From an uncultured Clostridia bacterium (GTDB taxonomy: Bacteria > Bacillota > Clostridia > Lachnospirales > Anaerotignaceae): a DNA stretch of 55,241 nt. The position numbers were made by a program, and so were the translations under genes. Numbering within the stretch: position 1 is the stretch's first letter; each line of letters starts with the position of its first letter. The DNA lies in assembly GCA_910587735.1 (NCBI GenBank), contig CAJUNT010000018.1:1-55241 (forward strand), written 5' to 3'. Positions 15,652 to 24,193 of this stretch are shown piece by piece. The notes under the pieces were generated by a model, which saw only the letters and a program-made list of their open reading frames with translations, did no database searches and was not told where the DNA came from.

Positions 15652-17187
15652 TTACATTTTATATTTTCTATCCAAACTCCTATACTGTATCACTTCAGCA
15701 ATATGTTTTGTATTGATATCCTTACAGCCTTCTAAATCTGCGACAGTACGTGCTATTTTTAATATTTTATGATATGCCCTAGCACTTAAATCCATATGTG
15801 TAAATGCAGATTGCAACAATTCCTTTTCTTTTTGCCCCAAAATACAATAATGTTCTATTTGTGCCGCACCTAATTGAGAATTAAAAAAGAAATCCTCATA
15901 TTGATATCTTTCTAATTGTATTTGTTGCGCTTGTAATACTCTTTTTTTGATTTCACTGGAACTATCTGAATGAGAAGAACTTTCTAATGATTCATAAGAA
16001 AGCGCAGGCAGTTCTACCATCAAATCAATGCGGTCAAGTAAAGGACCACTAATTTTATTATGATATTTTGTAATTTCATGCAAAGAACAGTGGCAACGGT
16101 TGGCATCTCCCAAATAGCCACAGGGGCAGGGATTCATTGCAGCAACTAGCATAAAATTAGCAGGATAAGTTAATGTTCCGCTTACACGGGCAATAGTTAC
16201 TTTACGGTCTTCTAAAGGTTGCCTCATAATTTCCAATGCACTTCTTTGAAATTCGGGTAATTCATCTAAAAACAACACACCATTATGCGCTAATGATATT
16301 TCACCAGGGTGTGGTATTCTTCCGCCACCTGTCAATGCAGATGAGGATATGGTATGATGAGGAGAGCGAAAAGGTCTTTCTCTAATCAATGTATTTTTAG
16401 ACGCAAGCAATCCCACAACACTATATATTTTTGTAATTTCAATGCTTTCTTCAAATGTCAAATCAGGCAATATTGTAGGAACTCTTTTTGCAAGCATTGT
16501 TTTGCCTGTTCCTGGTGGTCCTATTAACAATATATTGTGCATACCACTTGCAGAAATTTCTAATGCTCTTTTGGCATTTTGCTGTCCTTTCACGTCAGAA
16601 AAATCTAACAAAGTATTTTGTTCTGTTTGCTTTGAAAAAAGTGTATCAAAATCCACAGTAAAAGGAGTAATATGGTTGTTGCCCTGTAAAAATGAAAGTG
16701 CTTGTTTTAAATGGCAAACAGGGTATACTGTCATACCTTTTACAAGTGCCGCTTCCTCTGCATTTTCGGCTGGAACAATACAATAGTGTATACCATGTTG
16801 TTTTGCATGATACACCATAGGCAATACACCATTTACAGAACGTACAGAACCATCTAAAGATAATTCCCCTAATATCAATATATTTTTGCTTGCAGTTGCG
16901 TCAAAAAGTCCCATGCAACACAATATACCCAATGCAATGGGTAAATCAAAAGCTGCTCCTTCTTTTTTCATGTGAGCAGGTGCCAAATTGACTGTAATTC
17001 TTTTTTTGGGAAATACAAAATCAGAATTATTTATAGCTGTTTTGACACGTTCTCTAGATTCTTTTACAGCAGAATCAGGTAGCCCTACTAAATCAAAACT
17101 GGGCATAGCATCGCTTAAATCTACCTCCACATCTATCATATAGCCCTCAATACCTAATATACCACTACTTATCATTTTAGAAAGCAT
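15652..17187 (-). CDS. YifB/ComM family AAA+ ATPase (Mg-chelatase-like)
   Basis: A 511-residue protein with an N-terminal Lon-protease-like domain (about 1-170), an AAA+ Mg-chelatase-type ATPase (Walker A GPPGTGKT at 223-230, then HNGVLFLDELPEF as Walker B near 303) and a C-terminal Mg-chelatase lid domain. In Haemophilus and Vibrio, ComM is a helicase that promotes branch migration in natural transformation; the Firmicute relatives are usually annotated only as YifB. The nearby dprA gene fits a role in handling incoming single-stranded DNA. An internal Cys cluster PCPCGYLGDANRCHCS near 350 is normal for the family. Start ATG follows AAAGGGGGA. Confidence 0.92.
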   Translation of the reverse strand: MLSKMISSGILGIEGYMIDVEVDLSDAMPSFDLVGLPDSAVKESRERVKTAINNSDFVFPKKRITVNLAPAHMKKEGAAFDLPIALGILCCMGLFDATASKNILILGELSLDGSVRSVNGVLPMVYHAKQHGIHYCIVPAENAEEAALVKGMTVYPVCHLKQALSFLQGNNHITPFTVDFDTLFSKQTEQNTLLDFSDVKGQQNAKRALEISASGMHNILLIGPPGTGKTMLAKRVPTILPDLTFEESIEITKIYSVVGLLASKNTLIRERPFRSPHHTISSSALTGGGRIPHPGEISLAHNGVLFLDELPEFQRSALEIMRQPLEDRKVTIARVSGTLTYPANFMLVAAMNPCPCGYLGDANRCHCSLHEITKYHNKISGPLLDRIDLMVELPALSYESLESSSHSDSSSEIKKRVLQAQQIQLERYQYEDFFFNSQLGAAQIEHYCILGQKEKELLQSAFTHMDLSARAYHKILKIARTVADLEGCKDINTKHIAEVIQYRSLDRKYKM

Positions 17188-17333
17188 AATTTTCCCCCTT
17201 TTTATTTACTACTCTTTTCATGATAACAGTAATTTTGTAATTTTTCAACAAAAATAATGTATATGTATGGTACTTTTTAACAGAATGTGATATGATATGA
17301 CAATGAGAAATATACAAATGTAGGAGGCAATAT

Positions 17334-17984
17334 ATGAAAAAATTTTTAATTTTATTACATTGTATTATATCATTATTTTTAATAGGGGGCTGTTCTTACA
17401 CAAAAGAACAATCCACACAACAACAAACACAACAACAAACACAACAACAAACACAACAACAAGAACAACAGACACAACAACAAACACAACAAACACAACA
17501 AACACAACCAACTGTATTTGAACAACAAAAAATGTTTGGAACATATGATGTATATGAGGATTGGGTTTTAGTAGAAGATAACTCCAATGAACAAAGTGCT
17601 TATTATTGCAAAAAGGGAGAGGAAATCACAAATAAAACAACAAATATTTTTGTAGAATATCGTCAAAATCAATATAAAAAAGAAGAATATAACGTGTTAA
17701 CATCTGCAATATTGTATCAATTAAAATTGGAATTAAAACAAGAATTGTATCAAAATTTGATTTCAGAATCATTTATATCTCAAAATGGTTATTCTGTATT
17801 TCGTGTTGAAGTAAATGATAAACAAAGTGATACGCCTGTTAGAACAGTACAATATTATATTGCAGGAGAGAAGGCACATATATTGGTACAAATAACAGAT
17901 TTTGGAGAGCAGGATATGGAAAATGTAGAAAAAGTAGCAAAAAATATTGTAGATAGTTTTGTATGGAGAGAAATTACAATATAA
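17334..17984 (+). CDS. Gln/Thr-repeat lipoprotein of unknown function
   Basis: A 216-residue predicted lipoprotein: signal peptide with lipobox LIGGC, then a low-complexity linker of repeating Gln-Gln-Gln-Thr from about residue 27 to 60, and a mixed C-terminal domain of about 150 residues (from VFEQQKMFGTYDVYEDW onward; quoted in part VYEDWVLVEDN). I do not recognise the C-terminal domain; its strand-rich look and KVEV-like pieces resemble small secreted PsbP-like or DUF-type domains, which is not enough for a name. ATG start follows TAGGAGG. It is divergent from the YifB gene and has its own terminator. The linker length is likely to vary between strains. Confidence 0.75.
   Translation: MKKFLILLHCIISLFLIGGCSYTKEQSTQQQTQQQTQQQTQQQEQQTQQQTQQTQQTQPTVFEQQKMFGTYDVYEDWVLVEDNSNEQSAYYCKKGEEITNKTTNIFVEYRQNQYKKEEYNVLTSAILYQLKLELKQELYQNLISESFISQNGYSVFRVEVNDKQSDTPVRTVQYYIAGEKAHILVQITDFGEQDMENVEKVAKNIVDSFVWREITI
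17413..17508 (+). repeat. In-frame C/A-only microsatellite
   Basis: Tandem 12-base units ACACAACAACAA, about four copies, then one divergent unit with G, and several 9-base ACACAACAA units. All preserve the reading frame of the lipoprotein, so copy change would lengthen or shorten its Gln/Thr linker without a frameshift. Confidence 0.85.
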
Positions 17985-18001
17985 TTTATTGTTTACTATT
18001 A

Positions 18002-18056
18002 AAAAAACAAAGTTTTCTATAAAAGTTTGCAGGCTTAAACGAAATCCATAAAAAAA
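18002..18056. repeat. Fragment of a multi-hairpin right arm
   Basis: Contains CAAAGTTTTCTATAAAAGTT and GCAGGCTTAAACGAAATCC, resembling pieces of R3, R2 flank and linker, without intact stems. It appears to be a decayed copy after the lipoprotein gene. Confidence 0.4.
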
Positions 18057-18080
18057 TTTACTGACAAACTAAAGACTGTT

Positions 18081-18110
18081 AAAGACTGTTAAAAAAACAG
18101 TCTTTTACTA
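18081..18110 (+). terminator. Intrinsic terminator of the lipoprotein gene
   Basis: Stem AAAGACTGTT / AACAGTCTTT with a five-A loop, followed by TTACT. The left half-stem AAAGACTGTT is duplicated immediately upstream (18071-18080), allowing two register choices. Confidence 0.7.
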
Positions 18111-18268
18111 TTAGAAAAAACAATAATTTATATAAAAAAATATGAATCGCTTTATAAGAAAATATCAAAAAATACAATTTTTAAAAAATTTATATTGAAT
18201 TTATTTGAAAAAGGATTTATGATAGGATAGATTTCATTATGAAGCATGATGAGAGAGGGGAAGATAGT

Positions 18269-19357
18269 ATGGAAGAGTATTATATGATGTGGCTTTCACG
18301 TGTCACAAATGTAGGGATTCATAAAGTAAATGCTTTGTTAAATTATTTTGGGACAGCAGAAGCAATATGGAATGCATCTGAATATGAAATACAAAAAGTA
18401 AAAGGAATTGGCACACAATGTAGTCAATCCATACAAAAAGCAAAAAATGAGGAACAACTGCAAAATTGGATAGATGAAATGGAACAAAAAGACATTCAAT
18501 ATGTTTCTATCAAAAACGAACGATATCCAAATTTATTAAAACAAATTTTTGACCCACCTATTGGATTGTATGTAAAAGGATTTCTCCCTGATGAGAATAT
18601 ACAAAAAGTTAGTATGGTAGGAGCAAGAAAATGTTCTAGTTATGGTTCCTATGTTACCCATAAATTTGCACAAGAATTAGCACAAACAAATATTGTTATA
18701 GTAAGCGGTATGGCGACAGGTATTGATGGTATGGCACATAAAGGAGCATTAGATGGTGGAGGACAAACTATTGCTGTATTGGGTACAGGAGTAGATATTT
18801 GTTACCCTGTGGAACATAAAGCATTGATGGAGCGTATTATACAAAATGGCTGTGTTGTGTCAGAATATCCTCCAGGTTCAAAGCCTTATCCTAAAAATTT
18901 TGTAAAAAGAAATCGTATTATAAGTGGTTTATCTTCTATTACTGTTGTGGTAGAGGCAGGTAAAAAAAGTGGAACATTTATTACAGCAGACCAAGCTCTG
19001 GAAAATGGCAGAGAGGTTTTTGTTGTGCCTGGAAATATTACAAGTAAATTTAGTGAAGGCACAAATGCCTTAATCAAACAAGGCTGTCCTATTATTACAG
19101 GAACTGATGATATATTACAAGCATTGGGTATAGCATACAGTAAAACAGAAAAACAAATATTAAAACAAAATATGTCGAATAATATAGCAAAAGAAGAACA
19201 AGAAGTCTATGATTGTATTGGGCAAGAGGCTATTAATGCAGAAACCATTAGCAGAATACTAAAGAGAGAAATACAAGAAGTACAATATTCTTTGACATTA
19301 TTAGAAATTATGGGAAAAATTAAAAAATTGCCTCAAACAGGCTATATTAGAGAATAG
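18269..19357 (+). CDS. dprA: DNA-processing protein DprA/Smf
   Basis: A 362-residue protein that loads RecA onto incoming single-stranded DNA in transformable bacteria and is widespread beyond them. A helix-hairpin-helix SAM-like domain (about 1-70, VKGIGTQCSQSIQ) precedes the Rossmann-like DNA-binding domain with MVGARKCSSYG near 110, SGMATGIDGMAHKGAL near 150 and GTFITADQALENGREVFVVPG near 235 (in part ITADQALENG). A winged-helix-like tail follows (about 295-360). An upstream in-frame ATG at 18239 is less likely than ATG 18269, which has GAGAGGGG eight bases before it. topA begins 15 bases downstream, the usual Firmicute order. Confidence 0.95.
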   Translation: MEEYYMMWLSRVTNVGIHKVNALLNYFGTAEAIWNASEYEIQKVKGIGTQCSQSIQKAKNEEQLQNWIDEMEQKDIQYVSIKNERYPNLLKQIFDPPIGLYVKGFLPDENIQKVSMVGARKCSSYGSYVTHKFAQELAQTNIVIVSGMATGIDGMAHKGALDGGGQTIAVLGTGVDICYPVEHKALMERIIQNGCVVSEYPPGSKPYPKNFVKRNRIISGLSSITVVVEAGKKSGTFITADQALENGREVFVVPGNITSKFSEGTNALIKQGCPIITGTDDILQALGIAYSKTEKQILKQNMSNNIAKEEQEVYDCIGQEAINAETISRILKREIQEVQYSLTLLEIMGKIKKLPQTGYIRE

Positions 19358-19372
19358 TAAGAGGTGTGATTT

Positions 19373-21496
19373 ATGGCAGAGAAAAAACAAAAGGAAAAAC
19401 CCAAAAAGGCAAAGGCATACAAAAAACATCTTGTGATTGTGGAATCGCCTGCAAAAGCAAAAACAATTAAAAAATTTTTGGGTAATACCTATAAAGTTGA
19501 GGCATCTATGGGTCATGTAAGAGATTTACCTAAAAGTCAGCTTGGTATTGATATGGAAAATGATTACGAGCCAAGATATATTACAATAAGGGGAAAAGGG
19601 GAGCTATTAAGCAAATTAAGAAAGGAAGCAAAATCAGCAGATAAAGTATATCTTGCAACTGACCCCGACAGAGAGGGTGAAGCAATTAGCTGGCATTTAC
19701 TTCATGCTTTAAATTTAAAAGAAAAGCCCATTAGCCGTATTACATTTAATGAAATTACAAAAAATGCAGTAAAAAAGTCTATTTCAGAAGCAAGAGAAAT
19801 TGATATGGATTTAGTAAATGCACAACAGGCAAGAAGAATGCTTGATAGAATGGTAGGATATACCATAAGTGATTTGCTTTGGCAAAAAGTAAAAAGAGGA
19901 TTGAGTGCAGGACGTGTGCAGTCTGTTGCATTAAGAATTATTTGTGATAGAGAAGAAGAAATCAATAGTTTTATACCAGAAGAATATTGGACAATTACAG
20001 CAAATTTGACAGATGAAAATAAAAATGATATACAGGCAAAATTTTATGGTACAGAAGGGGAAAAAATAGAACTCCATAATAAACAGCAAACAGATGAAAT
20101 ATTGCAAAATATGGAGGGGAAAAATTTTGTTGTAACAGATGTAAAAGAAGGAACAAGAATAAAAAAACCAGTTGCACCTTTTACAACAAGTACATTACAA
20201 CAGGAAGCAAGTAAACACCTGAATATGACAGCACAAAAAACAATGATGATAGCACAACAGTTATATGAGGGTATTGACATAAAGGGAGAGGGTACCGTCG
20301 GACTGGTGTCTTATATTAGAACGGATTCTTTTCGTATTTCTGATGAAGCATACGAAATGTGTGTAAGATTTATTGATAAAACATATGGCAAGGAGTATGT
20401 TAACGCAGAAAGAATAGTATATAAATCAAAAGGCAAAACACAGGATGCCCATGAGGCGATTAGACCTACAAATGTCTATTATACACCAGAATATATAAAA
20501 GAATCTTTGACAAAAGACCAGTTTAGATTGTATCAACTTATATGGAAGCGATTTGTTGCGAGTCAAATGAGTCCAGCTATTTATAATACATTGTCTGTTA
20601 AAATAAAATGTCATGACTATCAGTTTAGAACAAATGGCTCTGTATTAAAATTTGACGGATTTTTGAAAGTGTATGATTATAAAGAAAAAGAAGAAACAGA
20701 AAAAATTGTTAGTATGGTAAAACACCAAGTATTGTATCAAAAAGAGATTGATGCACAACAGCATTTTACACAACCACCACCAAGATTTACAGATGCATCA
20801 CTTGTAAAAACATTGGAAGAAATAGGGGTAGGGCGTCCCAGTACGTATGCCTCTACATTGGGTGTGATACAAGCAAGAAATTATGTCACAAAAGAGGCGA
20901 AAAGCCTTTTCCCAACAGAATTGGGTGAAGTGGTAAATGATATTATGAAACAGTATTTTACCGATATTGTGGATATCCATTTTACGGCAGAAATGGAAAA
21001 TAAATTAGATGAGGTGGAAGAAGGCAAAGGAGAATGGAAGCAAATTATAAGAGAATTTTATCCTCCTTTTGAAAAAGAAGTACTTGACGCAATAGAAAAA
21101 CTCAAAAAAGTAGATATCAAAGATGAAGTAACAGATATTATATGTGAAAAATGTGGTAGAAATATGGTAATTAAATATGGGCGTTATGGTAAATTTATTG
21201 CCTGTCCTGGATTCCCAGAATGTCATAATTCAAAAACATATTATGAATATGCTGGTGTTAGCTGTCCAAAATGTGGAGGTAAAATACTGATTAAAAAAAC
21301 AAAAAAAGGTAGAAAGTATTTTGGCTGTGAACATCATCCAGAATGTGATTTTATGTCATGGAATAAACCTTCAGAAAAAAAATGTCCTCAGTGTGGTAGT
21401 TATATGGAGGAAAAAGGAAAGAAAAATGTAAAAATTGTTTGCTCTAATATGCAGTGTGGCTATGTGGAAGATAAAAAAGAGGAAGATGAAATATAA
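19373..21496 (+). CDS. topA: DNA topoisomerase I
   Basis: A 707-residue type IA topoisomerase that relaxes negative supercoils. The N-terminal TOPRIM domain shows VIVESPAKAKTIKKFLG near 21 and DPDREGEAISWH near 99; the catalytic Tyr lies in SYIRTDSFRIS near residue 314. The body runs to about 585. Three C-terminal four-Cys zinc motifs follow (CEKCGRNM..CPGFPEC, CPKCGG..CEHHPEC, CPQCGS..CSNMQC), the last ending 10-15 residues from the stop. Start ATG follows AAGAGGTG. It is coupled to dprA. A small fragment resembling the GC-rich module follows the stop. Confidence 0.97.
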   Translation: MAEKKQKEKPKKAKAYKKHLVIVESPAKAKTIKKFLGNTYKVEASMGHVRDLPKSQLGIDMENDYEPRYITIRGKGELLSKLRKEAKSADKVYLATDPDREGEAISWHLLHALNLKEKPISRITFNEITKNAVKKSISEAREIDMDLVNAQQARRMLDRMVGYTISDLLWQKVKRGLSAGRVQSVALRIICDREEEINSFIPEEYWTITANLTDENKNDIQAKFYGTEGEKIELHNKQQTDEILQNMEGKNFVVTDVKEGTRIKKPVAPFTTSTLQQEASKHLNMTAQKTMMIAQQLYEGIDIKGEGTVGLVSYIRTDSFRISDEAYEMCVRFIDKTYGKEYVNAERIVYKSKGKTQDAHEAIRPTNVYYTPEYIKESLTKDQFRLYQLIWKRFVASQMSPAIYNTLSVKIKCHDYQFRTNGSVLKFDGFLKVYDYKEKEETEKIVSMVKHQVLYQKEIDAQQHFTQPPPRFTDASLVKTLEEIGVGRPSTYASTLGVIQARNYVTKEAKSLFPTELGEVVNDIMKQYFTDIVDIHFTAEMENKLDEVEEGKGEWKQIIREFYPPFEKEVLDAIEKLKKVDIKDEVTDIICEKCGRNMVIKYGRYGKFIACPGFPECHNSKTYYEYAGVSCPKCGGKILIKKTKKGRKYFGCEHHPECDFMSWNKPSEKKCPQCGSYMEEKGKKNVKIVCSNMQCGYVEDKKEEDEI

Positions 21497-21504
21497 AGTT
21501 TGTA

Positions 21505-21538
21505 GTGTGCTGAAGCGTAGACCAGACAGCATACACAA
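21505..21538. repeat. Degenerate GC-rich module fragment
   Basis: Contains GAAGCGTAGACC flanked by TGCTG / CAGCA pairing, like a shortened version of the module found in six multi-hairpin elements. It lies between topA and the first small membrane protein gene. Confidence 0.45.
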
Positions 21539-21579
21539 ATAAAACCATGTTGTTTTATATTAAAAGGTAGTGGTGATAT

Positions 21580-21843
21580 ATGAGTCAAAATCAATTTAAA
21601 ATTATGCAAGCTGTTATTTATATTACACTTTTTATGATTTATATAAAATGGTTTAGTGAATTTTCAATGATAATGAAATGCTTTATATTATTGCTTATGA
21701 CAACATCACTTTCATTAGATAAAATAATAAAATATATCACACAATGGAAAACAAAAAAATGTATTGAAAATAAAAAAGAATTTGTATTGGATATACTTTT
21801 TGCAATATTTCTCTTTTTTGCACTGATATTACCACTATTATAA
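21580..21843 (+). CDS. Small membrane protein, paralog A
   Basis: An 87-residue hydrophobic protein of unknown family with two or three membrane segments (about 11-27, 31-47, 66-86) and a basic loop KYITQWKTKKCIENKKEF at about 50-67. The same loop is identical in the paralog at 23331, and the DNA there differs by one base in about 50. Both genes have AAAGGTAG upstream followed by TGATAT immediately before the start, so even the leader is shared. The two copies flank the Rpn-type nuclease gene. Small size and charge would fit a holin-like, toxin-like or signalling peptide, but there is no direct evidence. Confidence 0.65.
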   Translation: MSQNQFKIMQAVIYITLFMIYIKWFSEFSMIMKCFILLLMTTSLSLDKIIKYITQWKTKKCIENKKEFVLDILFAIFLFFALILPLL

Positions 21844-21846
21844 TAT

Positions 21847-21890
21847 TACAACACCCTCTTGCTTTATTTGTGAGAGAGTGTTGTATTTTA
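21847..21890 (+). terminator. Intrinsic terminator after paralog A
   Basis: Stem TACAACAC-CCTCT / AGAGAGTGTTGTA around a T-rich loop, followed by TTTTATTTT, directly after the stop codon. Confidence 0.75.
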
Positions 21891-21970
21891 TTTTACAATG
21901 TGCTACTTTTATTTTTTATTCATGAAAACAGAGAAGGTAGTGTTCAAAGGCTTAATATAGGCTCTTTTTT

Positions 21971-22309
21971 TCAATCAAAATATTTTTTTAAATATTCTTC
22001 CGCAATTTCAGAAGTTACATGATATAATTTTATAATTTTGATTGCTATTTTCTCTCTATTAAAATCATCTTCTTTATAACTAATGATTAAATTCTTAATG
22101 CTATATTCTCTCTCTCTTTCCATACCTTCTTCTATGCCTTCTTTTATACCTTCTTTTATACCTTCTTTTATACCTTCTTTTATGCCTTCTTTTATACCTT
22201 CTTCCATACCTTCTTCTAAAGCCTGCTTTCTAATATTTTCTGCCTGCTTTTTCATATCTTCTTTTAAAGATGCAATATAATCAGCCATGGTGTATTCTTT
22301 TTCCAACAT
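21971..22309 (-). CDS. Internal in-frame ORF of the Rpn gene, candidate RpnS-like antitoxin
   Basis: An in-frame ATG at codon 247 of the nuclease gene is preceded by a perfect AAAGGAG nine bases upstream (22319-22325), better than many genuine sites in this window. It would give a 112-residue protein made only of the C-terminal helical part with the EGIK repeats, without the nuclease residues. Published work on E. coli Rpn shows that such intragenic short forms are made and neutralise the full-length toxin. Here translation from this site is inferred from sequence alone; the AGA AAG GAG codons for RKE would arise by chance in some genes. Confidence 0.55.
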   Translation of the reverse strand: MLEKEYTMADYIASLKEDMKKQAENIRKQALEEGMEEGIKEGIKEGIKEGIKEGIKEGIEEGMEREREYSIKNLIISYKEDDFNREKIAIKIIKLYHVTSEIAEEYLKKYFD

Positions 22310-23047
22310 AACTTTAAACTCCTTTCTATCCAAATAATCTAATAAATAACCTACATTTCTACAATCTTCTATTGCCATCAACATTGCCTTGTTTTTTCTA
22401 ACATTGTCATCACTGATACTATTTTTTAATTCTTTTTCGTGTATATCATATTGCTGTATGATGTAGCTATATCCTGCAAGTGTATGAGATGCTCTTTTTT
22501 GAGTTTCTGTTAATTTATTATAATGAATATCTATGTTTTTGACACGTATTTGCAAAAATATATCATTTGTAAATCCATTTATATTTTCATATCCTGCATT
22601 ATGTTCTGTAAATAATTCTTCACATTTTATTTTTTCTTTTCCAATATATAAAATATAAAATTCAGGTTTTGGTACTTTTAGTATAGTAGAGCGATAGAGT
22701 TTATCTTTAAAACCATCTCTATTTTCTTCATACAATTTACGAATCAAATTTGTATAATATACAAGACATCTTAATGTCATATTACTGCATTTTGTAGATT
22801 GTTGTTCACACAAAATAATGACATGATTATCTTTTGTTTTAAAAGAGACATCATTATACCAATCTGATATGACCAATGAATCTAAATTTTCTAATTCTAT
22901 ATTTTCAGGAGGAATATATTTTCCAGTGATTGCTTGATATAGTTTAGATGCTTCCTGTTCTTCATTGCATAAATATCGAAACAAAGCATCTTTATATTTT
23001 TCATTATGTTTTATTTCTTCACTTTGATTAAAGTGTTTATTGTTCAT
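21971..23047 (-). CDS. Rpn/YhgA-like PD-(D/E)XK nuclease
   Basis: A 358-residue protein of the Rpn (recombination-promoting nuclease, formerly putative transposase 31) family. The core fits PD-(D/E)XK: Asp66 in WYNDVSF and Glu81-x-Gln83 in IILCEQQST, followed by family-typical RCLVYYTNLIRKLYEE and FYILYIG. The C-terminus holds an EG-rich repeat (about residues 276-307, units of EGIK) and a charged tail, as in other Rpn proteins. Homologues in Escherichia coli cut DNA, act in phage defence and are held in check by short proteins from internal starts. A TTG at 23053 is in frame, but ATG 23047 with GAGAGGA upstream is better. It stands between two paralogous membrane peptides and has a good promoter. 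Confidence 0.85.
   Translation of the reverse strand: MNNKHFNQSEEIKHNEKYKDALFRYLCNEEQEASKLYQAITGKYIPPENIELENLDSLVISDWYNDVSFKTKDNHVIILCEQQSTKCSNMTLRCLVYYTNLIRKLYEENRDGFKDKLYRSTILKVPKPEFYILYIGKEKIKCEELFTEHNAGYENINGFTNDIFLQIRVKNIDIHYNKLTETQKRASHTLAGYSYIIQQYDIHEKELKNSISDDNVRKNKAMLMAIEDCRNVGYLLDYLDRKEFKVMLEKEYTMADYIASLKEDMKKQAENIRKQALEEGMEEGIKEGIKEGIKEGIKEGIKEGIEEGMEREREYSIKNLIISYKEDDFNREKIAIKIIKLYHVTSEIAEEYLKKYFD
22125..22220 (-). repeat. 12-base in-frame tandem repeat in the Rpn gene
   Basis: Eight consecutive 12-base units close to CCTTCTTTTATA on the plus strand, encoding EGIK / EGME-type tetrapeptides on the minus strand. Units differ at the last three bases. Slippage would change the length of the helix without a frameshift. 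Confidence 0.9.
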
Positions 23048-23079
23048 ATACAAAATTCCTCTCTATCATTTCTATATAT

Positions 23080-23108
23080 AGTATAGCAGTTTTTACTATG
23101 TAATACAA
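23080..23108 (-). promoter_or_regulatory. Vegetative-type promoter of the Rpn gene
   Basis: On the minus strand TTGTAT, a 17-base spacer, then TATACT, 33 bases upstream of the chosen start codon. Confidence 0.6.
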
Positions 23109-23330
23109 TTCCTATTTTGTAGTGTAGCTAAAATATGGCTTCTTTATTAATGAAATAATATTGTGATAAATATTGACAGAATGTAATATATTGTAATATT
23201 ATTGTTGTAATAAATGGAAAAGGAATGTTTTTTTAATGAAATTTTAAAAAAGAATAACAGCTTTAAGTATTGTAGTTTGTTTATCATAAACAGGAGTGAA
23301 CATAGTAAGACCGAAAGGTAGCGATGATAT

Positions 23331-23594
23331 GTGACTAAAAATCAATTTAAAATCATGCAAACTGTTGGTATTGTGATAATTTATATCATAATGTGGAGTT
23401 ATAATTTTTCAAAAATTGCACAATGTTTATTCGTATTGCTCATTGTATTCGTAATTACATTAGATACAACACTGAAATATATCACACAATGGAAAACAAA
23501 AAAATGCATTGAAAATAAAAAAGAATTTGCAAAAGATATATTTTTTGAAGCATTTATGTGCGTTATCATGATAACACCTGTCATATTAAAATGA
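23331..23594 (+). CDS. Small membrane protein, paralog B (GTG start)
   Basis: An 87-residue membrane protein, paralog of the one at 21580. The N-terminus (NQFKIMQ) and the basic loop KYITQWKTKKCIENKKEF are shared, while the membrane segments differ in sequence but not in position. This pattern suggests selection on the loop and only on hydrophobicity elsewhere. GTG is the most likely start because it aligns with the ATG of paralog A and the sequence GGTAG-GATGATAT precedes it. It runs convergent with the Xre gene at 23638, sharing a terminator. Function unknown. Confidence 0.62.
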   Translation: MTKNQFKIMQTVGIVIIYIIMWSYNFSKIAQCLFVLLIVFVITLDTTLKYITQWKTKKCIENKKEFAKDIFFEAFMCVIMITPVILK

Positions 23595-23595
23595 A

Positions 23596-23637
23596 TATAG
23601 CACCTCATTCACTTTTTGGTGAGTGAGGTGCTATTTT
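23596..23637. terminator. Bidirectional terminator between paralog B and Xre gene
   Basis: Strong stem ATAGCACCTCATTCAC / GTGAGTGAGGTGCTAT with loop TTTTTG, with T-tract to the right and A-rich DNA to the left. It separates two convergent genes whose stops are 44 bases apart. Confidence 0.85.
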
Positions 23638-24129
23638 TTATGTTTCATTGTATTGTAATTTCTCTAATAGGGCATTTTTAACCATGTCAAAATATTGTTC
23701 ATTTTGTAGTAATAAAAAAACAGAATGGTTAAAATCTTTTTGACAGTCCGAAAGAATTTTGTAGAGGAAATCATCTATATCCATATCATATTTTTGATGA
23801 GCTTGCATTTCTTTTACAGTAAAATAAATCATTTTCATTAAAATATAATCTGAAACATTAGGAGAAATGTTATTTTCTTTCAATTTTGTATGTAATTTTG
23901 TATACCATTCTCTTTCTTCTGTATATTTTATATCGGAATTTCCAACCAAATAATCAATAGATACATTTAATGTATTTGCTAGTTTTGTCAAATCTCCTAT
24001 ATTAGGTTGATTTCTTCCACTTTCATAATTTGCTATTGCGGTGTAGCCGTAATGCAATTCGTGTGCTAAATTTACTTGTGTTATTTTTTTTTCTGTTCTT
24101 AATGCTTTTAATCTCTTAGGAAATTCCAA
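23638..24129 (-). CDS. Xre-family repressor 1
   Basis: A 163-residue protein with an N-terminal cro/C1-type helix-turn-helix (about 1-62: RLKALRTEKKITQVNLAHEL, YTAIANYESGRNQPN, LVGNSD) and an alpha-helical C-terminal part of about 100 residues of unknown role, possibly dimerisation. It is transcribed divergently from a second Xre gene, and two identical palindromes lie between them, one placed over its own promoter, so it is probably autorepressing. Start ATG is 65 bases downstream of the -10 box. Its resemblance to phage or mobile-element repressors is by architecture only. Confidence 0.85.
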   Translation of the reverse strand: MEFPKRLKALRTEKKITQVNLAHELHYGYTAIANYESGRNQPNIGDLTKLANTLNVSIDYLVGNSDIKYTEEREWYTKLHTKLKENNISPNVSDYILMKMIYFTVKEMQAHQKYDMDIDDFLYKILSDCQKDFNHSVFLLLQNEQYFDMVKNALLEKLQYNET

Positions 24130-24193
24130 TCAAAACACACTCCAATCTTTGTAGTTTTTTTTGTAAATATAAAATTTTATAGTTCATTGTTTT

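Noticed and set aside
22083..22280. Open plus-strand frame with IPSF repeats opposite the Rpn gene
   Set aside because: It is the antisense reading of the EGIK-coding 12-base repeat; it has no ribosome site and the minus-strand Rpn protein is clearly the real product.
21971..23047. Calling the Rpn gene a transposase that mobilises the hairpin elements
   Set aside because: The older name 'putative transposase' for this family is misleading; it has a PD-(D/E)XK nuclease fold, and nothing connects it with the end motifs of the elements.
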